Positions 8,878 to 17,463 of a stretch of 64,000 nt of DNA are shown here, piece after piece. The position numbers and the translations under genes were made by a program. Position 1 is the first letter of the stretch; every line of letters starts with the position of its first letter. The stretch spans positions 44,937 through 108,936 of the forward strand of contig CAIFEZ010000003.1 of NCBI GenBank assembly GCA_903789595.1, written 5' to 3'. Origin of the DNA: an uncultured eubacterium 1-6. GTDB lineage: Bacteria > Bacillota > Clostridia > Lachnospirales > Lachnospiraceae. The notes below the pieces were generated by a model. The model made no database searches and was not told the DNA's origin. It was given only the letters and a program-made list of their open reading frames with translations.

Positions 8878-10041
8878 TCACTCGATATTCATCAGCATCA
8901 GCGCGGTTGTCAGCTGCGTCTTTACGCTTAGAGAAGACAAATCCATCCCTGTCAGATCCTTGATCTTGCCCAGATAATAGTTGATCGTGTTTCTGTGCAC
9001 GAACAGCTGTTCCGCGGTCTCCTTTACACTTCCGTCGTGTGCAAGATAGGCACGCAGAACACCCAGGAGATCGGTGCTATTTTCCCGGTCATAGTTGATG
9101 ATCGGCTGGACGGTGTTCTGAAGATAGTCGGAGATGATATCTTCGTCGTCTATGTTCATCAGAAGCTTGTACAATCCCATCTCCGAATAAAAAATCTGCT
9201 CGGGCTGAAGATTTCCCTTGCTCTGCAGCCGCTGAACCGCTGTGGCCTGCCGGTAGCTTTTGTACAGGCAGCGGATGCTTTTGGTAGTCTTTCCGACACC
9301 CCAGAGAAAAGAATCCGACTGGGGAAAAGCAAGCCTGAGATAGTAGCTCATATCATGTACAAAGGAGTGAACCTGTTCCGTGCCGTAATTCCCGAGAACA
9401 GCCAGAATCTGTGTGTCAGACAGAAAAACGGAAAAATCCGAATATTTGTGGGAGAGATTTCCGAATACTGTCGAGGCCTTCTGCTCAAGTGTTGACTCCG
9501 CATACTTTTCCCGGTCGTTCGGGCATACCGCACAGACCGTATATTTCCATTCCGGCTGAAAGGAAAGGTGGACGAGCGGAATCATGTAGAGATCCTTCTG
9601 TTCCGGGAAAAAAATGGCGTTCCGGAATACAGCGGCGGTTTCCGTGTCTTTGGAGTCTTCCTTTGTGATCGCATAACTGAATACCCGCATGATCTCCGCC
9701 AGATGGATCTTCCACGGCACCTCGAAAAGAGGAAGGCCGTGACGGTCACAGTATTCGATCACGCACTGCGGCACGTGATCCAGATAGGGACCGGTATTCA
9801 GAATCACTCCGGCCGCGTTTTTTTTGCAGATCGACCGGATCAGATCGAGCAGCTCGTCTGACGTACTGATGGCAACGCCGGTCACAAAGGCGATTTCACC
9901 GCCGTCGAGAAAGGACGTCGCGAGCGAGGATTCTACCATATGAATCCATGTGACGTCGTTGGACAGACCCTTTTCACCCGCGAGAAGGGTGATGTCCATA
10001 TGAGCTACTTTTTCAATCAGACGCTTTAATACAACCGACAT
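8878..10041 (-). CDS. PucR-family transcriptional regulator
   Basis: A 387-residue PucR-type activator. The N-terminal about 120 residues match the PucR sensor domain (GLSNDVTWIHMVESSLATSFLDGGEIAFVTG), and the C-terminal HTH_30 domain carries LAHDGSVKETAEQLFVHRNTINYYLGKI. Such proteins control purine and other nitrogen-compound catabolism. The start at 10041 has GGGAGGAG just upstream; a longer ATG at 10068 does not. It is transcribed away from the aminotransferase gene across a 516-bp intergenic region, so it very likely controls the pyrimidine-degradation genes that follow (inference from divergent position and pathway). Confidence 0.88.
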   Translation of the reverse strand: MSVVLKRLIEKVAHMDITLLAGEKGLSNDVTWIHMVESSLATSFLDGGEIAFVTGVAISTSDELLDLIRSICKKNAAGVILNTGPYLDHVPQCVIEYCDRHGLPLFEVPWKIHLAEIMRVFSYAITKEDSKDTETAAVFRNAIFFPEQKDLYMIPLVHLSFQPEWKYTVCAVCPNDREKYAESTLEQKASTVFGNLSHKYSDFSVFLSDTQILAVLGNYGTEQVHSFVHDMSYYLRLAFPQSDSFLWGVGKTTKSIRCLYKSYRQATAVQRLQSKGNLQPEQIFYSEMGLYKLLMNIDDEDIISDYLQNTVQPIINYDRENSTDLLGVLRAYLAHDGSVKETAEQLFVHRNTINYYLGKIKDLTGMDLSSLSVKTQLTTALMLMNIE

Positions 10042-10230
10042 TTCTCTCTCCTCCCGGGATTCCTGCATCCTCTGTATCTATTTGGCACCTCATCATTTTA
10101 ATCGGAAAAGGATCACACGCGGGACTCTTCGCGCGCAGTGTTCCTGTCTTCGTTTTCGAAGAACGCATCCACAAAAAAAGAGCATGGCGTATCTGACAGA
10201 ACACCATTGCTCCTTCTCTCCCGGCTGGCC

Positions 10231-10260
10231 GGGATATGATCTTATCTTAATAACTGTCAA
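10231..10260 (-). promoter_or_regulatory. Candidate promoter of the PucR gene
   Basis: On the minus strand a perfect TTGACA (plus-strand 10255-10260) is followed at 15-17 bp by TCATAT/ATATCC, an imperfect -10. CCCGGC-TG-GCCGGG, a perfect 6-bp inverted repeat, overlaps its downstream edge at 10220-10233. Confidence 0.4.
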
Positions 10261-10283
10261 TAACTGCTCGCAGCCGCGGACAA

Positions 10284-10296
10284 TTCAGCGAACTGC
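10284..10296. promoter_or_regulatory. Shared 13-mer, candidate PucR operator
   Basis: TTCAGCGAACTGC occurs here, between the divergent PucR and aminotransferase genes, and again at 18838-18850 ahead of the preA-like gene, where it begins a set of three 21-bp direct repeats. A further AACTGC lies at 10262-10267. The rest of the 10042-10557 spacer shows the two promoters listed and a hairpin (CGTTGCTGGT with ACCAGGCGACG near 10391-10415) of unknown use. Confidence 0.35.
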
Positions 10297-10341
10297 ACAT
10301 GCATTTGATCAATTTCTGAAATATAACTAAGTATATCATAG

Positions 10342-10370
10342 TTGTCAAGCCCTTTTTGCAATCATACAGT
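10342..10370 (+). promoter_or_regulatory. Promoter of the aminotransferase gene
   Basis: TTGTCA (10342-10347), 17-bp spacer, TACAGT (10365-10370). It would give a leader of about 180 nt to the ATG at 10558. Confidence 0.5.
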
Positions 10371-10557
10371 ACAACTTCTCTATCGTTGCTGGTCATGCTT
10401 AACTAACCAGGCGACGATCCCCGTGCATATGTGCCGCAGCACAAAAAAGATTGGGCCCGGACCCATTGTTCCCTCCTCCTGAAAAGGCTAGACTATGCCG
10501 TATCAACAGAACCGCAGATGAAATGGCATTTTCTAAAGAGAAAGGGAGGGGATACTT

Positions 10558-11910
10558 ATGAAGGACACGGGAAGAAAACAGGATGCGGCAATGGGTATCG
10601 CGATTCGCGACAAGCAGAAGAAATATGTGCTTCAGTCGTGGAACGCACAGAAAAATCTGAATCCGATCCCGATCAGTTACTGTGACAATATCTATCTGTA
10701 CGATTATGAAGGAAACCGGTATTCGGATATGTCGTCCATGCACGTCAACATGAATGTGGGCTACGGCAATAAGGAGATCAACGCGGCGATCACCGACAAG
10801 CTTCAGAGATACGCGTTTATCAGCGAGGCCTATGCGGATAAGGACCGGGCCGATCTGGCGGAGATGATTATCGGTCTGATGCCGGACAACATGGGAAAGG
10901 TCTTCTTCACGAACGCCGGTGCGGACGCCAATGAGAACGCGATCAAGATCGCGAGAATGTACACGGGGCGGAACAAGATTTTCTCCAGATACCGCTCTTA
11001 CCACGGCTCTTCCTTCGGAGCGGGAAATCTGTCCGGAGAACCGCGGAGATTTGCTCTGGAGCCCGGAATTCCCGGATTTGTGAAATTCCGTGATCCGTAC
11101 CGCTACCGGGACAACCTTCCATTTGATGAGGAGGAGTACACAAGGTACTGCCTGCGGATGCTCGAGGAGCAGATCCTGTATGAGAATCCGGACAATATCG
11201 CCGCGATCATCATGGAGACGATTACCGGCACGAACGGCATCATCATTCCGCCGAAGGGATATCTTCCGGGTGTGCGGAAGCTCTGCGACAAGTACGGCAT
11301 CCTGATGGTCTGCGACGAGGTGATGGCGGGATGGTGCAGAACCGGAAGGATGTTCGCGTTCCAGAATTTTGATGTGAAACCGGATATTGTGACCTTTGCG
11401 AAGGGCGTAACCTGCGGCTACGTTCAGCTGGGAGGCGTCGTCGTATCGAAGGAGATCGCATCCTATTTTGACGATCATGTGCTCTCCTGCGGACTTACCT
11501 ACAACGGGCATCCGCTTGCGTGCGCTGCGGGCGTGGCATGTGTGAAGTATTATCTGGATCATGATATTCCGGCACATGTGAGGGGGGTCGGAAAGGTTCT
11601 CGGTGAGATTCTGGAGGATCTGAAGCAAAAGCACGCCTGCGTCGGCGATGTGAGATACATCGGACTGTTCTCCAGCATTGAGCTTGTCAAGAGCAAGGAG
11701 ACGCGTGAGCCTTTGGTTCCGTTCGGAAGAGATCCCGAGGGAAAGATGAAGAAGATTCTCGGCATGCTCAAGGAGAAGAGGTTTATGACCTTCGGCCATG
11801 AAAATATGATTCTGATCGCACCGCCGCTGATTATCACAGCGGACCAGATCCGGGAAGAGATGCAGAAGGTGGATGAGGTGCTCTCCGCAGTTGACCGGGA
11901 CATGCTCTGA
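10558..11910 (+). CDS. Class III aminotransferase (probable beta-alanine transaminase)
   Basis: A 450-residue PLP enzyme of aminotransferase class III. The cofactor lysine is in TFAKGVTCGY (Lys282), with the upstream CDEVMAGWCRTG segment holding the Asp that pairs with the pyridine nitrogen and GADANENAIKIAR typical of the phosphate-binding region. Class III enzymes act on omega-amino groups of substrates such as beta-alanine, GABA or ornithine. In this locus the fitting substrate is beta-alanine, the product of dihydropyrimidine hydrolysis, yielding malonate semialdehyde. That assignment is from context. GGGAGGGG lies just upstream of the ATG. A GABA or other omega-amino acid role remains possible. 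Confidence 0.85.
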   Translation: MKDTGRKQDAAMGIAIRDKQKKYVLQSWNAQKNLNPIPISYCDNIYLYDYEGNRYSDMSSMHVNMNVGYGNKEINAAITDKLQRYAFISEAYADKDRADLAEMIIGLMPDNMGKVFFTNAGADANENAIKIARMYTGRNKIFSRYRSYHGSSFGAGNLSGEPRRFALEPGIPGFVKFRDPYRYRDNLPFDEEEYTRYCLRMLEEQILYENPDNIAAIIMETITGTNGIIIPPKGYLPGVRKLCDKYGILMVCDEVMAGWCRTGRMFAFQNFDVKPDIVTFAKGVTCGYVQLGGVVVSKEIASYFDDHVLSCGLTYNGHPLACAAGVACVKYYLDHDIPAHVRGVGKVLGEILEDLKQKHACVGDVRYIGLFSSIELVKSKETREPLVPFGRDPEGKMKKILGMLKEKRFMTFGHENMILIAPPLIITADQIREEMQKVDEVLSAVDRDML

Positions 11911-12036
11911 TGCGGGCAGCGGTTTCGTGCACGCCCGGAAGTGCCGGGATTTCGCAGACCTGTGAAATTTCCGCACCCGGCAGATGCGCGTGAATCGCAG
12001 TTCATACAGACGGGATCACAGGATAAGGAGGTTTTT

Positions 12037-13197
12037 ATGGCTTGTTTTTCCATGACAGACAAGGTTTTTTTCGGAACTGAGGCTCTGTGCGAGGCAATGC
12101 CGGATATCGCAGGCCTCGGCAGCAAAGCCCTGATCGTCACCGGCAGGCATGTGGGGCGCTCACCGATGATGGATCAGCTGAAGAGTATGCTGACAAAGCA
12201 CCATCTGGCGTGTTCTGTCTTTGACGGGATCACGGGAGAACCGACGGACCGGATGATCCGGGAGGGTGTGGAGGCTTATCGCAGGGAATCCTGTGATATG
12301 ATCATCGGACTCGGCGGAGGAAGCCCGCTTGATTCCGCAAAGGCCATAGCGGCGATGGCTGTCCTCCCCGGGAATATTCCGGATTATATCGGCAAAAGCA
12401 TCGAGGGCGATCTGCCGCCTCTCGTGGCGATTCCGACGACATCCGGCACGGGATCTGAGACGACGAAATTCACTGTCATCACAGACAGCGCAACGGATGT
12501 GAAAATGCTCCTTAAGGGCGAATCTCTCATCCCGGATCTGGCGGTGCTGAATCCGGAATACTGTGAGGATATGCCGAAGAAGGTGACGGCGTGCACAGGG
12601 CTGGACGCACTGACGCACGCGGTGGAGGCGTTCACTTCCGTGAAGGCATTCCCGCTCACCGATACGCTCGCTGTTTCCGCGATCCGCAGGATTTTGAAAT
12701 ATCTTCCGGTCGCGTTTGACAACGGGTATGACACGGAGGCGAGGGAACAGATGCTGACGGCAGCGTTCGAGGCAGGGCTCTGCATCAACAATTCGAGCGT
12801 GACGCTGGTGCACGGCATGAGCCGCCCCATCGGGGCGCTGTTCCACGTGCCGCACGGCATGAGCAATGCCATGCTTCTGGATGTCTGCCTGCGGTTTGCG
12901 GCCCAGGGGGCGCCGGAGCGGTTTGCGGATCTTGCGCGCAGAGCCGGCGTATCGCCGGAGGACAGCGGGGACAAGGAGGCCTATGAAAAGCTTCTGAACG
13001 TGATCGGCCATCTGGTGCACTACTGCCGGATCCCGACCCTGAAGGAATACGGAATCGGAGAGGAGCAGTTCGTAAACGCCATACCGAAGATGGCGTCCGA
13101 TGCGATCGCCTCCGGAAGCCCTGCCAATACCAGAAGGCAGGTCTCAAAGAGCGACTGCGAGGAACTGTACCGGAAAATCTTCGGCATGGAGGGCTGA
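12037..13197 (+). CDS. Iron-containing alcohol dehydrogenase (probable malonate-semialdehyde reductase)
   Basis: A 386-residue group III alcohol dehydrogenase. The NAD(P)-binding GGGSPLD is at residues 93-99, and the metal ligands are visible as Asp190 and His194 (GLDALTHAVEAF), His259 (VHGMSRP) and His273 (HVPHGMSN). Length and motifs are intact. AAGGAGG places the start at ATG 12037; an in-frame extension upstream has no homology. It lies 126 bp behind the aminotransferase gene. Inferred role: reduce malonate semialdehyde from beta-alanine transamination to 3-hydroxypropionate, regenerating NAD(P)+. 3-hydroxybutyrate or other short semialdehydes are alternatives. Confidence 0.87.
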   Translation: MACFSMTDKVFFGTEALCEAMPDIAGLGSKALIVTGRHVGRSPMMDQLKSMLTKHHLACSVFDGITGEPTDRMIREGVEAYRRESCDMIIGLGGGSPLDSAKAIAAMAVLPGNIPDYIGKSIEGDLPPLVAIPTTSGTGSETTKFTVITDSATDVKMLLKGESLIPDLAVLNPEYCEDMPKKVTACTGLDALTHAVEAFTSVKAFPLTDTLAVSAIRRILKYLPVAFDNGYDTEAREQMLTAAFEAGLCINNSSVTLVHGMSRPIGALFHVPHGMSNAMLLDVCLRFAAQGAPERFADLARRAGVSPEDSGDKEAYEKLLNVIGHLVHYCRIPTLKEYGIGEEQFVNAIPKMASDAIASGSPANTRRQVSKSDCEELYRKIFGMEG

Positions 13198-13254
13198 CAG
13201 CAGCGTCTGACACGGATTTGTGCGTTGGCACAATAAGGTTTGTGCTCCGGTGTA

Positions 13255-13283
13255 TTGTAATCAGCCGCTGAAAAATCTATACT
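13255..13283 (+). promoter_or_regulatory. Promoter just upstream of the terminator-embedded element
   Basis: TTGTAA (13255-13260), exactly 17 bp, TATACT (13278-13283). Transcription would begin near 13290, only about 10 nt before the stem at 13299. The terminator that follows would therefore stop this new transcript unless it is regulated. Confidence 0.6.
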
Positions 13284-13298
13284 ACGACCATCGAAAGA

Positions 13299-13363
13299 GA
13301 ACACAGCAAGGGCGCTGAGAATCCTGCGGACAGGATGAAAAGCCCGGCTGTGTTCTTTTTTTT
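13299..13363 (+). promoter_or_regulatory. Compact terminator-embedded leader element, candidate riboswitch
   Basis: Nested stems: GAACACAGC (13299-13307) with GCTGTGTTC (13347-13355), GGGC (13310-13313) with GCCC (13342-13345), and ATCCTG-CGGA-CAGGAT (13321-13336). Between the second and third stems lies an asymmetric internal loop, GCTGAGA on the 5' side and GAAAA on the 3' side. Eight Ts (13356-13363) follow directly, so the whole structure is also an intrinsic terminator. It starts about 10 nt after a promoter's start point and ends 21 nt before an ABC ATPase gene. CTGAGA is also the pyrimidine-contacting motif of TPP riboswitches. The published HMP-PP (thiS motif) riboswitch class is, as I recall, also terminator-embedded. 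Identity is not proven. Confidence 0.6.
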
Positions 13364-13384
13364 CAGAGAGAAGGAGGGCCGGCT

Positions 13385-14191
13385 ATGAATGCAGCAGAAT
13401 ATACCAGAAATGATGTACCGGATGAAATCGTGATCAGAGACCTGGGAGTGACCTTTCAGGACAATAAGGGAGAGGATGTCCAGGCGATCACCGGCGTCAA
13501 TCTGAACATTAAAAAAGGCGAGTTTGTATCGCTGCTCGGTCCTTCCGGATGCGGCAAGACGACGCTTCTGCGCTGTGTGGCGGATCTGCAGGAGCCGACA
13601 GACGGCGACATTCACGTAGAGGGAATGACGCCGAAGGAGGTCAGGCTCCAGCACAAATTCGGATTTGTCTTCCAGTCGCCGGTTCTCTTCGACTGGAGGA
13701 CTGTGAAGAAAAATGTGGAGCTTCCCCTGGAAATGATGTATCAGACGAAGCAGCAGCGCTCCGAGCGGGCCGATGAGATGCTTGAAATGGTAGGGCTCAC
13801 GAATTTTGCCAATCATTTTCCGAATCAGCTTTCCGGCGGCATGCAGCAGAGAGTGAACATCGCGAGGGCGCTGGGGATCCGGCCGGACATCCTCCTGATG
13901 GACGAGCCGTTCTCCGCGCTGGATGAGTTCACCAAGGAGAAGCTCCACGAGGATCTGCTTCGGATCTGGAGAAAGACGAACAAGACGATTCTCTTCGTCA
14001 CACACAATATCCAGGAAGCAGTCTTCCTTTCCGATCGGGTGTGTGTGCTTTCACCGCATCCGGGCAGACTTTCCGCAGTCGTGGATATCGATCTGCCGAG
14101 ACCGAGGACCCTGGATATGAAGGAAACGCCGGCGTTCAATCAGCTGGTGCTCAAGGTTAGAAACAGTTTTGAAGGGGGCAGTTTTTCATGA
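13385..14191 (+). CDS. ABC transporter ATP-binding protein (NitT/TauT/ThiZ type)
   Basis: A 268-residue nucleotide-binding subunit. Walker A is GPSGCGKTT (residues 52-60), the signature motif is LSGGMQQR, Walker B is ILLMDEPF, and the H-loop is FVTHN. The sequence resembles SsuB, TauB and ThiZ ATPases, which energise import of sulfonates, taurine and thiamin-pyrimidine precursors. AGGAGG at 13372-13377 precedes the ATG. Its stop overlaps the next permease start by four bases. The upstream terminator-embedded leader suggests ligand-controlled transcription of the four-gene transporter. Substrate from context: a pyrimidine or an HMP-like pyrimidine. Confidence 0.9.
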   Translation: MNAAEYTRNDVPDEIVIRDLGVTFQDNKGEDVQAITGVNLNIKKGEFVSLLGPSGCGKTTLLRCVADLQEPTDGDIHVEGMTPKEVRLQHKFGFVFQSPVLFDWRTVKKNVELPLEMMYQTKQQRSERADEMLEMVGLTNFANHFPNQLSGGMQQRVNIARALGIRPDILLMDEPFSALDEFTKEKLHEDLLRIWRKTNKTILFVTHNIQEAVFLSDRVCVLSPHPGRLSAVVDIDLPRPRTLDMKETPAFNQLVLKVRNSFEGGSFS

Positions 14192-15093
14192 GAAAAAAAC
14201 ATCTTGCTCTGACGGAGAAAAAATGGTTCCAGATTCTGTTCTGGGCAGTCCTGGTGATCGCCGCGTGGGAGATCGGCGCCACGGCTGTGGCGATGACGAA
14301 GCGGACGCCGGAGAACATTCTTCCGCATCTGTATCAGATCCTGGCGGCTGCCTTTTCAGGCAAAGCCGTATCCGGCGGGATGACGGCGTCCGGAGTCGTT
14401 CTGACCAGCGCGGGGGCGACGCTGCTGCGGGCACTTGGCGGATTCGCGATCGGCGCCGGACTCGGATTTCTTCTGGCTCTGGCCATGAAGCTGTCCGGAC
14501 TGGTAGAAAAGCTGATTTTTCCATATCTGATGCTGATTCAGCTGATACCGGTCCTGGGACTGGCGCCGATTATCCTGGCAATTACCGGTGATATCAACCG
14601 GAGCCGCCTGGTGATCGCTGCCATCCTCAGCTTCTATCCGGTGGCCGCCAATACGCTGGCAGGCTTCAAGGCGGTATCAAAAGACAAATACGACCTGATG
14701 TTTACCTACGCGGCGAAGAAGAGACAGCTGTACACCAAGGTGCTGATTCCTTCCGCGATCCCGTATCTGTTTACCGGACTGAAAATCGCGGCGCCGATGG
14801 CGATCACCGCATCAATCCTTGTGGATACGCTTCAGGGAGACGGAGGGCTCGGCTGTATGCTCTCCCAGTCTCTGAAGCACGCGATGAGCATCTATGTATT
14901 CTGGCTGATCGTGTTCTTCAGCGCATTCATCGGAATTTTCAGTACCTATCTGATCAGCTGGATTGAGATCCTGGTTTATCCAGAGAAGAGAAGCGCCGCA
15001 GGAATCGGAAGATCCGCAGGAAAGGAGAAAAAATATGGACGCAGCACAGAGAAAAATAGGACGCAGAAAGAGCCTGGCCCGGAGACTCTCTGA
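14188..15093 (+). CDS. ABC transporter permease 1
   Basis: A 301-residue inner-membrane subunit of the BPD_transp_1 family with about six hydrophobic segments. The cytoplasmic EAA-type loop that docks the ATPase is visible around AAKKRQLYTKVLIPSAIPYLF. Typical of the SsuC/TauC/ThiX group. It overlaps the ATPase gene by ATGA and runs 59 bp into the start of the second permease gene, so translation is probably coupled. The last about 35 residues are charged and hydrophilic and coincide with the overlap, suggesting they are dispensable. Confidence 0.9.
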   Translation: MRKKHLALTEKKWFQILFWAVLVIAAWEIGATAVAMTKRTPENILPHLYQILAAAFSGKAVSGGMTASGVVLTSAGATLLRALGGFAIGAGLGFLLALAMKLSGLVEKLIFPYLMLIQLIPVLGLAPIILAITGDINRSRLVIAAILSFYPVAANTLAGFKAVSKDKYDLMFTYAAKKRQLYTKVLIPSAIPYLFTGLKIAAPMAITASILVDTLQGDGGLGCMLSQSLKHAMSIYVFWLIVFFSAFIGIFSTYLISWIEILVYPEKRSAAGIGRSAGKEKKYGRSTEKNRTQKEPGPETL

Positions 15094-15886
15094 GGATAAA
15101 AAAGTTCAGGCAGCGGCAGCCGTTGTCCTGCCGGTTCTTCTGGGAATTCTGATTTTCGGACTGTGGCAGGGAGGCGTGCTTCAGACGATTTTCCGTACAG
15201 ATTCCTTTACCCTGCCGGCACCGACCAGGATTGCATCGCTGTTCCGGGACAATTTTGGAAAAGTAGTGACAAACGCAAGAGATACGGTGACGGTAGCACT
15301 TGCAGGTCTGATCATCGGGAGCCTTCTTGGATACGGAGCTGCGATACTGGCCTCCTTCTTTCCGAATATGGGAAAAGGCGGGCTGTCGATTGTCGGAGCT
15401 TTCGCCTCGATCCCTGTGGTCGCTCTGGCACCGGTCATGAATAACTGGACGAGGGATGTTTCGACGGAGGCAAGCAGCCGGAGCATGGTGGCCAAGATTC
15501 TGGTGGTGATGCTGATTGCGGCCGCCGACATGGGACTTAACGCATACCGCGGACTCACAGAGCTAAAACCCTACGCGAAGGACCTGATGGCGACCTACGC
15601 GGCGCCGAGAAGAATGGTTTTCCTGAAGCTCCAGCTTCCCAATTCGGTTCCATATATTTTTACAGCATTGAAGGTCTCCGTACCGGCGAGCATCATGACG
15701 GCGATCGTAAGCGAATATTTTGCGGAATACATCACCGGAGTCGGGCGACAGATCCGTGAGAACATCGTTCTGGCCCAGTACGCGACGGCATGGGTGTATA
15801 TCACGGCCGCCTGCATCATCGGCCTCCTGGCGTATGTGATTCTGATGATTGTACAGGCGGCCGTCATGAAGAGATATCATTTCTGA
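15035..15886 (+). CDS. ABC transporter permease 2
   Basis: A 283-residue second permease with the same fold: about six membrane segments and an EAA-type loop (ATYAAPRRMVFLKLQLPNSVPYIF). AAAGGAG at about 15020 sets the start at ATG 15035, inside the 3' end of permease 1. Two different permease genes imply a heterodimeric membrane domain. Pairs of this kind occur in Clostridia beside NMT1-type binding proteins. An upstream in-frame start at 14963 is rejected for lack of a ribosome-binding site. Confidence 0.9.
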   Translation: MDAAQRKIGRRKSLARRLSEDKKVQAAAAVVLPVLLGILIFGLWQGGVLQTIFRTDSFTLPAPTRIASLFRDNFGKVVTNARDTVTVALAGLIIGSLLGYGAAILASFFPNMGKGGLSIVGAFASIPVVALAPVMNNWTRDVSTEASSRSMVAKILVVMLIAAADMGLNAYRGLTELKPYAKDLMATYAAPRRMVFLKLQLPNSVPYIFTALKVSVPASIMTAIVSEYFAEYITGVGRQIRENIVLAQYATAWVYITAACIIGLLAYVILMIVQAAVMKRYHF

Positions 15887-16017
15887 AACAGTGATATATT
15901 TCAGTCTGCAGTGCGGGCAGAACCCGCTTGCACCGGCGGCGGAACATCAGCACCGCGTTCAGCCGGATAAAGAGTAACCAGACAACAGGCAAGAGGTGGC
16001 ACAAAGGAGGAAACCAT

Positions 16018-17328
16018 ATGAGAAATAACGGATGGAAAAGAATGATATGCCTTACCGGCACAGCGGCTATGGCTGTTTCCCTGCTTGCGGGCTGCGGAAG
16101 CGCGTCATCTTCAGAGGCATCGGCATCTTCCGGAAGCGCATCATCAGCTTCTGCGGCATCGGCTTCATTGGCGTCCGGTTCTGCTGCGGCGTCATCCGGG
16201 ACAGAGGGGATCACGGGATCCTCTGCTGAGAGCGTGAGTTCGACATCCGGTGCCGGTTCCGAGAGCTTTACAACGGATTCCAACGGAAATAAGGTCTGGT
16301 CCAGCGATGAGATTATTGCAGCGTCGGACAGTGACGGACTTGATAAGGAAGCCATTATCAAGGCGGCCGCAGAAGCCGGAAAGGTCGGAAACTGGGGACT
16401 CGGCAACGAGTACGAGGTAGAGGCTCTCCTGGCAAAATACGGTCTTCCGACCAATTACCTGAGTGAGGACTTCACGATGGACGGCTTTGATGACGATTCC
16501 ATCACGCTGGCTTCCGCGATGACCTACAATGAGCTCGGCCTTGTGACAAACAGCTATGACGGCGGCTACGGCTACGGAGATTCGGCTCATGTCATCGATA
16601 TGAACGAAGAAGGCGTCGCGATGCTCGAGGACAATATTTTCTGCACGAAGGATTTCGCGGAGCAGAATCCGCAGACGGTAGAGGCCTTCCTGTACGCCTC
16701 CATAAAAGGCTGGGAATACGCCGTCGCGCATCCGCAGGAGGCGGCGCAGATCGTCTATGAGGCCGGCTCCTCCGTATCTCAGGATCATCAGAGCTACATG
16801 GCTTCCGAGGTCGCGAAGCTGGTGACTACCGATACAAAAGGCAATAAGGTGACGGATATCGGCAACATGGATGATGACGCGATGCAGCAGACGCTGGATC
16901 TGGCGAAGCAGTACGTCTCCCTGGATGATTCTGGCGCGCAGGATAAGCTGAAAAGCTTCACGCTGGACGATATCCGGGACAAGCAGTATCTGGAAGCGGC
17001 AAAATCATCCGACGGAACGTTTAAACCGGAGAAGTCCGAGGTTTCGATTCAGCTGAAATGGCTGCCACAGGCGCAGTTCATGGGATATTATGTCGCGGAT
17101 GCACTGGGCTATTATGACGAGGTCGGCCTCAAGGTCAATATCGTATCCGGAGGCGGAGACATCTCCGAGACGACGGCGGTGAATAACGGAACCGTGGATT
17201 TCGGCGTTACCTGGGTTACAAATCTCGCCTCAGCGAACGCGGGCGGCATGAATCTTCTGGAAATCGCGCAGATCTACCAGAGATCCGGACTTGAGCTCGT
17301 ATACAAGCCCGAGAATTTTAAACAGTAA
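16018..17328 (+). CDS. NMT1/SsuA-type solute-binding lipoprotein, apparently circularly permuted
   Basis: A 436-residue lipoprotein: lipobox LLAGC with Cys26, then an extreme Ser/Ala-rich linker (about 27-85). Residues about 88-330 resemble the C-terminal two thirds of NMT1/THI5-like binding proteins (KVGNWGLGNEYEVEALL, LASAMTYNELGLV, AFLYASIKGWEYAVAHPQEA). Residues about 340-436 resemble the N-terminal part that normally comes first (VSIQLKWLPQAQFMGYYVAD, GGGDISETTAVNNGT, IYQRSGLELVYK). The protein stops where such proteins usually continue into the KVGNWGLG segment, so both halves are present in swapped order. AAGGAGG precedes ATG 16018. Likely ligand: a pyrimidine or thiamin-pyrimidine precursor, from family and context. 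Confidence 0.85.
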   Translation: MRNNGWKRMICLTGTAAMAVSLLAGCGSASSSEASASSGSASSASAASASLASGSAAASSGTEGITGSSAESVSSTSGAGSESFTTDSNGNKVWSSDEIIAASDSDGLDKEAIIKAAAEAGKVGNWGLGNEYEVEALLAKYGLPTNYLSEDFTMDGFDDDSITLASAMTYNELGLVTNSYDGGYGYGDSAHVIDMNEEGVAMLEDNIFCTKDFAEQNPQTVEAFLYASIKGWEYAVAHPQEAAQIVYEAGSSVSQDHQSYMASEVAKLVTTDTKGNKVTDIGNMDDDAMQQTLDLAKQYVSLDDSGAQDKLKSFTLDDIRDKQYLEAAKSSDGTFKPEKSEVSIQLKWLPQAQFMGYYVADALGYYDEVGLKVNIVSGGGDISETTAVNNGTVDFGVTWVTNLASANAGGMNLLEIAQIYQRSGLELVYKPENFKQ

Positions 17329-17463
17329 GCCCTGTGCTATAAACAGCGCATAGCTTGTACGGCTTGTGACACAATACATCGCATGGATGTACAGCAAAAG
17401 CGGCGGGTTGTGCCTCAGGCTGTACGGAGAGGTCTTTTCAGATCAGAAAAGGAGGCTGATTTT

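Noticed and set aside
10450..10466. Minus-strand terminator ahead of the PucR gene (TGGG/CCCA stem with T-run)
   Set aside because: The stem is only four pairs with a mismatch, too weak to claim.
13299..13363. Canonical TPP riboswitch
   Set aside because: Only CTGAGA is shared; the second (pyrophosphate) arm and its conserved sequence are absent and the element is too small.
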